Origin: Stomoxys calcitrans
Lineage: Eukaryota; Arthropoda; Insecta; Diptera; Muscidae
Assembly: GCF_963082655.1 (NCBI RefSeq)
Contig: NC_081552.1
Span: 194,088,098 to 194,152,097 of the forward strand
Direction of reading: 5' to 3'
DNA length: 64,000 bases
The first letter of the stretch is position 1; each line of letters opens with the position of its first letter. This document shows, piece by piece, positions 45,480 to 56,224 of this stretch. The translations under genes were made by a program, and so were the position numbers. The notes under the pieces are model-generated. The model did not search any database, was not told where the DNA came from, and was given only the letters and a program-made list of their open reading frames with translations.

Positions 45480-47830
45480 GGCTTTTTGGGTGTGAGTGAT
45501 GGTCTCATCGTCGGCACCCTGTTCTTTAGGCTACATTGAGTTTCCCCGTCACTGCACTGGCTGATGTTCCAATATTAGGATCTTTGCATATCCTAGTCTT
45601 CCGAATCTTGAGAAAGTCAGTAATGGTTTCATGGTTGGGTCCCTGTTCGTTAGGCTGTATAGAGTCTAACGTCCCTGCACTGACTGTGGTTCCAATATTA
45701 GGATCTTTGCCTATACTAGTCTTCTAAATCTTGTGTAAATGGGCTTCTTGGTCATGGTCACATCGTCTGTTCCACGTGCGTTAATGGGCATTGAGTTCTA
45801 TGTCACAGCACTGCCTGATGTTCCAGCATTAGGATCTTTATACCTCCTAGTCTACCTAATATCGAAAAAGTCGTTGATGGTTCCGTCGTCGGGTCCCTAT
45901 TCGTTATGCTGTGTTGGGTCTCTCTCCCCTGCACTGGCTGATGTTTTAGTATTAGGATCTTTGCTTATCATAGTCTTGAATATTGAGAAAGTCGGTGATT
46001 GTCTCCCAATATTGAGAGAGTCGTTGATTGTCTCCTCGTCGGCCTCCGGTCCGTCAGGTATTATCGACTGTCCTGCCTGATGGCTCAATATGAGCATATT
46101 TGCCTATCCTAGTTTTCCCAATATTGGGACAGTCGGCGATGATCTCGGCGTCAGCCCCCTGTTTGTTAGGTGGTATTGAGTCGCATGCCACTGCACGGCA
46201 TGATGCTTTCATATGAGGATATTTGCCTATCCTAGTCTTCCCAATCTCGAAAAAGACGGCCTTGCTCCCGTAGCATGCCATGCCTTTAGTCTTAGCCAAA
46301 CTTGTCACAGAGACTCGATCAATGCCCACCACAAGGAGAGTTCCTTCTTCTCCCTGTGGAAAAATTCTCATTTCTCCACGACAAAATCTTGGTTTTGCTT
46401 GTTTGAGACTTCCATCATGCGTTTCGTCGCGATTTCGCCGCCCACATCCTTGATGAAGGCCGTCGCCTTTTTGAGCTGTGGGATGTCCATCTTTCTCACA
46501 AGGTCGAGCTTTACGCCCCAGGGAGTGTGGATACTTCAAAAGAGCTTTTTGATGGTATCAATAAATTCCGCTGACGCCAAGCGCAGCGTTAAGATGTCTT
46601 CAAAATCTTAAGTAAATGGGTTTCTTGGGAGTAGGTGATAGTCTCATCGTCGGCTCCCTGTTCGTTAGGCTCCATTGCGTGTCATTGCGCTGCCTGATGT
46701 TTCAATATTAGCATCTTTGCCTATCGTAGTCTTCCAAATCATGAGAAAGTCGGCTGTGTTGAGTCTCCCGCCCCTGCACTGACTTATGTCTTCATATTGG
46801 GATCTCCGCTTAGATTAGTCTTTCCATTGTAGGGACAGACGGCGATGGTATCGTCGCCAGCCTCCTGATTGTTAGGTGGTATATAGTCGGATGTCTAAAG
46901 GATCTGAGGATCTTCGCCTACCCTAGTCTTCCCAATCTTGAAGAAGACAGCCTTAGTCCCGTAGTAAGCCATGCCTTTAGTGTTTGCCAAACTTGTCACG
47001 GAGACTCGATCAATGTCCACCACAAGGAGAGTTCCTTCCTCCTTCTCCTCCCTGTCGAAGACCTCCTATTTCTCTGCGATCACACCTTGGTTCTGCTTGC
47101 CTAAGAATCTCAACATCGCGAATTTGATGCAGACCGTTGCCATTGTGAGCTGGGGGTGTCAATCCTTCTCACAAGGTCAAGCTTTGCGCCCCTGGGAGAG
47201 TGGATATTTCCGAGAGCTTATTGATGGTACCAATACAATCTGCTGATGCAAAACGCAGCCTAAAGATGTCTCCTCTATACTTGCAGCTCATTATTTGTAT
47301 GGATGGGCCCTCTTCAGAGTTCTTCATATCTTCGAACATACGCTCAGTAACCAGATGCTCAACTTGAGACCGATGATCTGGAGGTATCCTACTGGATGCA
47401 CTTCCGATATTGATGACGGCATAAGTAAGCTCATCCCTGTTGTGCTTCCATGTAACTCTGTGATGGCTGTGTCGTCCTTTCGGAATTCACAGTCCTCCAT
47501 TAAGACTCAGGGGCCTTGCGCGTTTCCTTCATTCCTGTTATGACTTTGTCTCCCTACACAGGACACTGTCTGAAGTCTCCATCCCAGTTTTCTTGAAAGC
47601 GGGGAGCTCTTTTTCAGCATTTTAGTAGTGTTATGCTCTTTCGAATTCCCTTCCCAGTTTCCATAGAAGTGCCTAGCATGTCAGTTCTATCCCCTCCAGC
47701 ATGCTGCACTTTCGCCCGTGAGCTTCTTATAAGTTTAGCGAAGCCCTCGCTCACTTCTGCCGTCATCCAGCTGTCCTTCACTGATGTCGACTTCTGAATC
47801 TGAAACGGAAACGGAAACACCACCTTTACT
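45480..47830 (-). pseudogene. Decayed ORF1-like (DUF4780-type) region with duplicated domain and coding tandem repeats
   Basis: The minus strand encodes two copies of one module. Each has a (R)FASADCIGTINKL/STLPGA stretch, a K/R-rich linker, then DRVSVTSLAKTKGMACYG and KAVFFEIGKTR(I/V)G; the copies lie at ~47250-46920 and ~46590-46230, offset ~669 bp. The second module lies in the longest open frame (46539-46054, 161 codons). Below 46200 a ~38-45-residue unit (KTRxxKDPN, TSASAG, DDETI motifs) repeats several times in shifting frames. The YG..K pattern resembles the DUF4780 domain of non-LTR ORF1 proteins; this link is from memory of the family. Many stops. Confidence 0.5.
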
Positions 47831-47834
47831 TAAA

Positions 47835-48530
47835 GGCTGTGGAAGTCTCACATTCAGGAGCACACTGGGAAGGCTCACAGATGTTGAGCACTATGTAGGC
47901 TCGAAATGGGGCCTGAATCCGAAGATAGTCAACTGGCTCTACAGAGGCGTACTTACTTACGCCTCAGTAGTTTAGTGGACCGCGATGGAGAAAAAGTGCA
48001 ACGTTAGGAAAATACAACAGGTTCAGAGAATATGTTGTCTAGGAATAGGTGGAGCGATGAGGACCACGCCCACTATGGCACTGGATACTATTCTAGATTT
48101 GCGACCCATTGACATACAGTATAAATGTGAGGCAGCCACAGCAGCTATGAGACTAAAGGCGATGAGAGAATGGATTGAGGATGGGAGCAGCTTACACCAT
48201 CGTGTTATAATCAAAGCGACGATAGGAAACCTGCAAGGAAGAGAAAAGATTTCCGATCGGACACATAAGACGACACTTGAGGTCAAGTGCGAGGCACTGC
48301 AGCCAGTGATGCACACCTCGACTGACGGAACCCTAGTATTGGCGTCTGGAAGATCATGTTACACGGATGGATCAAAACTGGGGGTCAGGGTGGGGTCGGA
48401 GGTTTACATTGAGAACCCAAGGACTGAGATTTGTTTAAGACTTCCTGACCATAATACGGTCCTGCAGGCAGAGATCCGGGCAATCATGGATTGCGTGAGG
48501 TAGTGTGGTGCTAACGCGAGGACGTCGAAT
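47835..48530 (+). pseudogene. N1 fragment, RT thumb to RNase H
   Basis: It encodes GSKWGLNPKIVNWLYRG, ICCLGIGGAMRTTPTMALD, then CYTDGSKLGVRVGSEVYIEN with the RNase H catalytic D, and HNTVLQAEIRAIMDCVR. The 172-codon open frame 47985-48503 is the longest intact RNase H-side stretch of N1 here. Unlike the copy at 9-11.5 kb, Y is kept before TDG. Both ends are truncated. Confidence 0.8.
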
Positions 48531-48544
48531 GTGAACATCGAGTG

Positions 48545-49345
48545 TGAACATCGACGAAAGCGGATTATAATTGCGCTTATTATGGGCCGAAAACCTTATA
48601 TCGCGAAATCGGTCTATATGGCAGCTATATTCAAATCTGGAGCGATCAGAGCCAAATTAAAGAAGAATGCTGAAGGGCCTAACACAACTCACTGTCTCAA
48701 ATTTCGGCAAAATTTGACAATGAATTCGCCTTTTATGGGTCTAAGACCCTAAATCGAGAGATCGGTCTTTATGACAGCTATATCCAAGTCTGGACCAATC
48801 TGTGCCATAGTCCAGGAATATGTTAAGGGGCCTAACTTAACTCACTGTCCCAAATTTTGGCGACATCGGAAAATAAGTGTGCCTTTTATGAGCCGAAATC
48901 CTTAAATCGAGAGATCGGTCTATATGGCAGCTATATCCAAATCTGAACCGATCGGAGCCAAATTGAAAAAGGATGTCGAAGGGCCTAACCCAACTCACCG
49001 TCACAAATTTTAGCAAAATCGGATAATAAACGTGGTTTTATGGGTTTAAGACCCCAAATATGCGGATCGGTCTATATGGGGGCTAAATCGCGATATAGTC
49101 CGATATAGCCCATCTTCGATTTTAACCTGCTTATGGGAATCATATATTAAATGTGACTTTTATGGGCTTAAGACCCTTAATAGGCGGATCGGTCTATACG
49201 GGGGCTACATCGCATAATAGTCCGATATAGACCATCTTCGATTTTAACCTGCTTATGGGAAAAAAATTATCTGAGCAAAGTTTCATCTCAATATCTCTAT
49301 TTTTAAAGACGGTAGCGTGACTTCTACAGACAGACGGACGGACAC
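48545..49345 (+). mobile_element. Mini-me type C array, 3' part
   Basis: Four type C units end in a core start (CAGACAGACGGACGGACACG) and then stop. A ~110-bp block (AGGCGGATCGGTCTATACGG, GATTTTAACCTGCTTATGG) is duplicated near 49060-49255. The terminus is lost. Confidence 0.7.
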
Positions 49346-49381
49346 GAATGTCGAGTTTTACGCAGATACCTGCCATCACGG

Positions 49382-49415
49382 CCCAAACCTGCGAGGCCCA
49401 AGGCGCAGGTTTGGG
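49382..49415. repeat. Perfect 12-bp stem hairpin
   Basis: CCCAAACCTGCG and CGCAGGTTTGGG are exact inverted repeats around a 10-base loop, in otherwise unassigned sequence just after a truncated type C element. Confidence 0.85.
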
Positions 49416-49599
49416 TATTTGGTAGAATATAATCAAATTCTACTGGGGAGATAGATATGTTAGTAAATAAGAAACTTATTTTTCGCGTGGTGCTAATGAA
49501 GGTGTAGTAGATCGGGCCGGGTACCGCTAGTCTCCTAAATGCGACACATGGTAAAGGGTATATAGAACTAAATGCACTTTTACTTGTTGAGATTGCAAA

Positions 49600-50450
49600 A
49601 AGATGCACAAAGTTAAAACACTCTGTATCACAGCATCACTGTAGGGTATAAACGCTGGAAGACACATCATATGTAAGTAGTTTATAAGATTTATCCTGAA
49701 ACCAAGAACTTGTAATTACTTTTACCTTTTGATAGGCATTTTAATATGCATTTTAAGAAAGGATTTGTGTTCGCCATAGCATTTCCTTCCAAGCTTCTGT
49801 TATCCACATATTTATAGGCTAAACAGTTGTAATTGCAATCATGAACAAAAGAGAATAATAAATCAAAATTCCTTGTATATAACCTTAACTAGACTCCTTC
49901 GGAAGCCGCATTTCCCATTTCTCAAACAAATTCTACGTACATATCATAACTAAACTTCTCCGAAGAAAACGTATCCTACTTCTCTTTTTCTTTCAATGTT
50001 AATCAGTTTCTCCTCTATCTAAGTTGCTTCCTTATGGGCATTCTACCGAATTCATGTCGTTGAGTTGAAAGACAGGTAATTCTGAAAGCCTTCTTCAGAG
50101 TTTTTGCCTTTGCACATGTTTCGGTGGTCAGTATTCTTGATGTTCCACTTGCTGTTAATTTGAACATCTGTCAATCTTCGCTTGAAATGGGAATTTATGT
50201 GTGTTCGTGTGTGTGTGCAGCAAAACAAGTGAAAACGAAATCTGAAGAACTGCATGGTCACAGCAGGCCTACAATCTGCATTGCAACAGGCTTGCTTGGT
50301 CCATCATTCTCAAGCAGCTTTGGAAAAGGAAAATGTGTTGATAGCATTGCTGTCACTCATGCTGTGATCGAGCGAATGCAATGAAATTGCTTTCAACATA
50401 AATGACATACCCCAACTGGGGGGCATAAAACAAAATGCCAATTTTAGCAA
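49600..50450. other. Unique sequence, no gene seen
   Basis: No transposon or exon is recognised. A (GT)-rich GTGTGTTCGTGTGTGTGTGC lies at 50199-50218. Confidence 0.5.
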
Positions 50451-50451
50451 G

Positions 50452-50515
50452 CCAACAGGCATTAAGTTCAGCCGCGACGAACTTTGAATACCCAACATCA
50501 TCTTGGATGTACATT
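50452..50515 (+). mobile_element. Mini-me hairpin end fragment
   Basis: CAACAGGCATTAAGTTCAGC, CGCGACGAACTTTGAATACC and CAACATCATCTTGG are a degraded 5' end of a type C element; the hairpin arms no longer pair fully. Confidence 0.5.
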
Positions 50516-50539
50516 CTAACCCCTTTGCGTCAAGTCTGG

Positions 50540-50825
50540 TGAAAAATTCAAATGCAAATTTTGCTCACTAAGGAACAGGGACAAACTTTTCACATATGAA
50601 TGAGTGCAGCCCGATTCAAGCTTAAGCTCAATGATAAGGGGCCTCCTTTTTATAGCCGAGTTCGAACGGCGTGACGCAGTGCGACACCTCTTTAGAGAGA
50701 AGTTTAACATGGCATAGTACCTCACAAATGTTGCCAGCATTAGGAGGGGAAAACCACCGCTGAAAATTTTTTCTAAAGGTCTCGCTGGGATTCGAACCCA
50801 GGCGTTTAGTGTCATAGGCGCACAA
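50540..50825 (-). mobile_element. SINE, minus strand, head truncated
   Basis: Tail (ACTAAGGAACAGGGACAAAC), body (GCCTCCTTTTTATAGCCGAG; CCAGCATTAGGAGGGGAAAAC) and B box (GGATTCGAACCCAGGC) are well preserved. The A box side is cut at 50825, where type D sequence begins. Confidence 0.8.
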
Positions 50826-50829
50826 AAAC

Positions 50830-51422
50830 ATATAGGCGAGCTATATCTAAATCTGAACCGTTTTCTATTAAATTCAATAGCAATACCGGGAGTCATAAGG
50901 GAATCCGTGTGCCTTGTACCAATTTTCGTGTGAATCGGTTAACGAACGAATATTAATATGGGAGCTATATCTAAATCTGAGCCGAATTTTATGAAAATCA
51001 CCAATAATGTCGAGACTTATAACAGAATTCCATGTGCGTAATTTCGTGAGAATCGGTTTACAAATAACGATATAATTACATTTTTAGTCCAAATCGAACG
51101 AACATATATATGGACGATATATCTGAATCTGAACCGATTTTTTCCAATTTCAATAGGCTTCGTCTCTAGGCCCAAAAAATGCTTGTGCCAAATTTGAAAA
51201 CGATCGAATGGAAATTGCGACCTGTACTTTGTACACAAATTAACATGGACAGACGGACAGGCAGAGAGGCGGACAGACATAAGGACATAGCTAAATGGAA
51301 TCAGAAAGAGATTCTGCGTCGATCGGTATGCCTATCAATGGGTCTATCTCTCTTCCTTTAGGGTGTTACAATCAAATTCACTAAGTTATAATACCCTGTA
51401 CTACAGTAGTGGTGTAGGGTAT
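50830..51422 (+). mobile_element. Mini-me type D element, 3' complete
   Basis: Three D units (GGGAGCTATATCTAAATCTG), a mixed core (GGACAGACGGACAGGCAGAG), and the end ATACCCTGTACTACAGTAGT, GGTGTAGGGTATAAC. A type A element starts in the last bases. Confidence 0.7.
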
Positions 51423-52880
51423 AACAAGTAAAAGCGTGCTAAGTTCGGCCGGGCGGAATCTTATATACCCTCCACCATGAATTGCATTTCTCGAGTTCTT
51501 TTCCCGGTGTATCTTTTTAGGCAAAAAAAGGAAAGGAAAGGAAAGAATAAAAGAAAATAATTGCTATGCTATTGGAGCTATATCAAGTTATGGAGACCGC
51601 AGTAGAAGTCATTGTGTATAATTTTAGCCATATCGAATAAGGATTTCGCCCTTTAGGGGCTCAAATAGTAAAATAGGGAGATCGTTTAATAGGGAAGCGG
51701 TATTAGGTTATGGACCCATTCAGACCATATTTGACACGTATGTTGAAGATCATGGGAGAAGCCGTTGTACAAAATTTCACTCAAATCAGATAATAATTGC
51801 GCCCTATAGAGACTCAAGAAGTCAAGACCACAGATCGGTTTTTATGGCAGCTATATCAGGTTATAGACCGATTTCAACCATACTTAACACAGTTGTTGAA
51901 AATCATAACAAAACACCTCATGCAAAATTTCAGCCACATCGGATAGGAATTGGCCCCTCTAGAGGCTTAAGAAGTCAAGACCCCAGATCGGGTTTCATGA
52001 TAGCTATATCAAGTTATCCACCGATTTCAACCATACTTAATATAGTTTTTGGAAATAATGACAAAACACCTCATGCAAAATTTCAGCCAAATCGGAAAAG
52101 AATTGCGCCCTCTAGTGGCAAGATCGGTTTATATGGCAGCTATAACAGGTTATGGCAGGCTTGGCACAGTAGTTAGAAGTCATGACGAAAGACGTCGTTC
52201 AAAATTTCAGCCAAATCGGATAGGAATTACGCCCTCTAGAGGCTCAAAAAGTCAAGATCCCAGATCGGTTTATATGACAGCTATATCAGGTTATGGCAGG
52301 CTTGGCACAGTTGTTGGAAGTCATGACGAAAGACGTCGTCCAAAATTTCAGCCAAATCGGATAGGAATTACGCCCTCTAGAGGCTCAAAAAGTCAAGATC
52401 CCAGATCGGTTTACATGACAGCTATATCAGGTTATGGACCGATTTCAACCATTCTTAACACAGTTGTTGAAAATTATAAAAAAAACATCTCATGCTAAAT
52501 TTCAGTCAAATCGGATAAAAATTTGGCCCTATAGTGGCTCAAGAAGTCAAGAACGAAGATCGTTTCATATGTTGTAGCAGCTATGTCAAAACATGGACCG
52601 GTATGGCCCATTTACAATGCCAACCGACCTATACTAATAAGAAGTATTCTTACAAAATTTCAAGCGGCTAGCTTTACTCCTTCGAAAGTTAGCGTGCTTT
52701 CGACAGACAGACGGACGGATGGACAGACGGACGGGCGGACGGACATGGCTAGATCGACATAAAATGTCATGACGATCAAGAAATATTTGTACTTTATGGG
52801 ATCTGAGACGAATAATTCGAGAAGTTACAAACCGAATGACGAAATTAGTATACCCCCATCCTATGGTGGAGGGTATAAAA
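51423..52880 (+). mobile_element. Complete mini-me element, type A
   Basis: Start ACAAGTAAAAGCGTGCTAAG, hairpin with one mismatch (TTCGGCCGGGCGGAA), six or more units, core (ACGGACGGATGGACAGACGG) and end GGTGGAGGGTATAAA. Two neighbouring units starting CAGGTTATGGCAGGC at 52146 and 52287 are almost identical (141-bp period), showing recent local unit duplication. The 149-codon frame there is a 47-residue periodic artefact. Confidence 0.8.
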
Positions 52881-52944
52881 AATAAAACAATTTAAAAGTT
52901 AAATTTTTTCACATTGGCTTTATTTCAAGCAAGAACAACATGAT

Positions 52945-53607
52945 TTTAATAAAGGGTGATTATTCAGCTGTTATCTTTTGGCAACATTGGTTTAAACAGC
53001 TCACGCACGTTTCGTGTTTTATTTTAGTATTAAACATCTTCAGTTGGGTCTCTAACTTAACGATGAATCGTCTTACAAACAAACAACGCTAGCAAATTTT
53101 TGGATTTTATTATCAAAATGCGTGCTCTGTTAAGAAAGATCATCGTGCGCTTCTATTCCATTGAGCGACGAAGTTCATTTTTGGCTCAATGAATACGAAA
53201 ATAAGCAGAATTGTCGATTTTTGTGTGAAGATGAGCCAGAAGCATTGCAAGAACTAACAATGCATCCTGAAAAAGTCACAGTTTGGTGCGGTTTATGGGC
53301 TGGTGGCATCATTGGACCGCACTTCTTCAAAGATGATGCGAATCGTAACATAACTGTGAATGATGAGCCCTACCGTGAGATGATATCTATCCGTTGTTTT
53401 GCGTAAAAAGCAAGAGCTTGACTTGCATGACATGTGGTTTCAACAAGTCGGTGCCAAATGCCACACAGCACGCTTAACAATGGACTTATTGAGAGGCGAG
53501 TTCGGTGAACATTTTATTTCACGTCCGGGACCAGTCAATTGGCCGCCTAGATCGTGCGATTTAACGCCTTTAGACTATTTTTTGTAGGGCTATGTTTAAG
53601 CTCAAGC
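52945..53607 (+). pseudogene. DD41D mariner transposase remnant, copy 3
   Basis: A TIR-like TAATAAAGGGTGATTATTCA precedes the start (ATGAATCGTCTTACAAACAA, MNRLTNKQR). After ~25 codons it jumps to the first catalytic region (LSDEVHFWLNEY, mutated from DEAHFW), then VTVWCGLWAGGIIGPHFF, the D2 box DMWFQQVGAKC with D replaced by V, and D3 in RSCDLTPLDYFL. It ends at a stop and at 53608, where a type A element has inserted. The loss of D2 alone would inactivate it. Confidence 0.8.
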
Positions 53608-55110
53608 TGGGGGGTATACTAATTTCGTCATTCTGTTTGTAACTACTCGAAATATTCGTCTGAGACCCCATAAAGTATATATATTCTTGATCGTTGCGAC
53701 ATTTTATGTCGATCTAGCCATGTCCGTCCGTCCGTCTGTCTGTCGAAAGCACGCTAACTTCCGAAGGAGTAAAGCTAGCCGCTTGAAATTTTGCACAAAT
53801 ACTTCTTATTAGTGTAGGTCGGTTGGAATTGTAAATGGGCCATATCAGTCTATGTTTTGATATAGCTGCCATATAAACCTATCTTGGGTCTTGACTTCTT
53901 GAGACTCTAGAGTGCGCAATTCTTATCCGATTGGGATAAAATTTTGCACGACGCGTTTTGCTATGATATCCAACAACTGTGCAAAGTATGGTTCAAATCG
54001 GTCCATAACCTGATATAGCTGCCATATAAACCGATCTTGGGTCTTGACTTCTTGAGCCTCTACAGTGCGCAATTCTTATCCGATTGGGATAAAATTTTGC
54101 ACGACGCATTTTGATTTAATATCCAACAACTGCGTCAAGTACGGTTCAAATCGGTCCATAACCTGATATAACTGCCATGTAAACCGATCTTGGGTCTTGA
54201 CTTCTTGAGCCTCTAGAGTGCGCAATTCTTATCCGATTGGAATGAAATTTTGCACGACGTGTTTTGTTATCATATCCAATAACTATGCCAAGTATGGTTC
54301 AAATCGATTCACAACCTGATATAGCTGTCATATAAACCGATCTTGGGTCTTGACTTCTTGAGACTCTAGAGTGCGCAATTCTTATCCGATTGGAATGAAA
54401 TTTTGCACGAGATGTTTTGTTATGATATCCAACAACTGCGCCAAGTATGGTTCAAATCGATCCATAACCTGATATAGCTGTCATATAAACCGATCTTGGG
54501 TCTTGACTTCTTGAGCCTCTAGAGTGCACGTTCGTAGTATTTTGTTATGATATCCAACAACTGTGCCAAGTATGGTCCAAATCGGTTCATAACCTGATAT
54601 AGCTGTCATATAAACCGATCTTGGGACTTGACTTCTTGAGCTTATAGAGGGCCCAATTCCTATCCGATTTGGCTGAAATTTTGCAAGACGTATTTTATTC
54701 TTACTTTCAACAACTGTGTCAAATAAGGTTCAAATCGTTTCATAACCTGATATAGCTGCCATATAAACCAATTTGGGATCTTGACTTTTGAGCCTTTAGA
54801 GGTCGCAATTATTATCCGATTTGCCTGAAATTTTGTACGATGGATTCTCTCATGACCATCAACATACGTGTTTATTATGGTCTGAATCGGTCTATAGCCC
54901 GATACAGCTCCCATATAAATCAATCTCTCTATTTTACATCTTGATATCGCCCGGACCATATCTTAATATCGCTCAAATAGCAGAGCAAATCTTTTCGTAT
55001 ATCCTTTTTTGCCTAAGAAGAGATGCCGGGAAAAGAACTCGACAAATGCGATCCATGGTGGAGGGTATATAAGATTCGGCCCGGACGAACTTATCACGCT
55101 TTTACTTGTT
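53608..55110 (-). mobile_element. Complete mini-me element, type A, in a mariner remnant
   Basis: GGGGGGTATACTAATTTCGTC, TATATATATTCTTGATCG, GTCCGTCCGTCCGTCTGTCT, about seven type A units, and end GGAGGGTATATAAGATTCGG with CCCGGACGAAC (hairpin degraded) and CGCTTTTACTTG. The extreme GGTGGAGGGTA-type left end is slightly eroded. It truncates the DD41D gene after LDYFL. Confidence 0.8.
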
Positions 55111-55715
55111 TGAACTCAAAGGGTTAAGAAGTTGCAATGTAGTCCTCTTGGAAACTTCTTTTTAGAAGGCATACCGTCCTTTTATTAGAAGGCTTTGAAA
55201 CTCTGTTATCAGGACTGATTAAGGCAGGACATACTCGTTTTCCCACTGGGTGGTGACCAGGTCACATATTTTCTTAACATTAGCCAAATAATCGTCAATA
55301 GTTCCTTTCGTTAAAAATGTTTTAGACCAAAAAGTTCATAGCAGACTTTAAACCTTAAAGGCACAAGTAACAATAAATAATAATAGGATAAAAAATGGAT
55401 AAATTCATCCACCAACTTTAAAAGCAAGTAAATCTTAATTTTCATACTCAATGGATGATGGAAAACCTAAAGAAATCCAGCATTAAGCAAAATTTTGTTT
55501 GTTCTAGCCAAATAAAAATAAACTTTAAGCCTTTTTGTGGTTACCAGAATTTGTTTTGTTTTCTTTTAGTATGATGATGCACTTGGGCTTTGTTTCCTTC
55601 ATTGGCAATTTGTAGATGCACCTTGATTGGCAATTTGCACGCTCAAGGTAAATGTTGTGCAGAACAGTGACTATAGGGGAAAACATTTTATAGATGATAT
55701 ATTAGTCTCTGTAGC
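55111..55715. other. Unique sequence, no gene seen
   Basis: No repeat or exon is recognised. It has short A runs and an intron-like composition. Confidence 0.5.
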
Positions 55716-55716
55716 A

Positions 55717-55900
55717 AGGAGGCCACGTGGCACAGAGGTCAGCATGTCCGCCTATGAAGCTGAACGCCTGTGCTCGAATCCTGGTGAGAACATTAGAAAA
55801 AATGTTCAGTGGATGTTATTCCTTCCCAATGTTGGCGACATTTGTATGGAAGCCATGTGAAAACTTCTCCTCAAAGAGGAGGCGTTGCCGTACGCCTTGC
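55717..55900 (+). mobile_element. SINE, tail missing
   Basis: Head with A box (GTGGCACAGAGGTCAGCATG) and B box (TGCTCGAATCCTGG), and body (GTTGGCGACATTTGTATGG, TCAAAGAGGAGGCG). It is truncated at about 55900. Confidence 0.75.
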
Positions 55901-55904
55901 TACT

Positions 55905-56025
55905 AATTAAAGTTTGCACACGAATATTGCATTAAGAAACAGGGGGGAACTTCTCACATGTCATTGAGTGCTTTCCGATTCAAATTTGGAGATCAATGAT
56001 AGAGGACCTCCTTTTTAAGTTTTTA
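55905..56025 (-). mobile_element. SINE tail in inverted orientation
   Basis: Reverse-strand tail sequence (CATTAAGAAACAGGGGGGAAC, CACATGTCATTGAGTGCTTTC, GAGGACCTCCTTTTTA) lies immediately beside the plus-strand SINE head. The two facing halves together equal one SINE, so they could be an inverted rearrangement of a single insertion. Confidence 0.65.
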
Positions 56026-56224
56026 ATGTCACCAGCTTAACAAATCTCTCTGATATTCTCGCCAATTGCTTCCCAATATGTATGGCACTTCTATATTTTC
56101 AGATTTTCTCTTCAAAAAACCACTATGCAAACACAGCTATACCAAATAAGGCACAGGTCATCAAAGACCGACAGTATGGCCATATTTAGCCATGAACACA
56201 GAAACTTGCAAACTAAAATAAAAA

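Noticed and set aside
46054..46539. A functional 161-residue protein gene
   Set aside because: It is one module of a duplicated, heavily stopped ORF1-like region; the sister module 669 bp away is full of stops and frameshifts.
52049..52498. 149-codon open frame and similar ones at 1776-2183, 7075-7359 and 57598-57828
   Set aside because: They lie within mini-me satellite units whose period is near a multiple of three, so the same peptide recurs; there is no start context, domain or splice signal.
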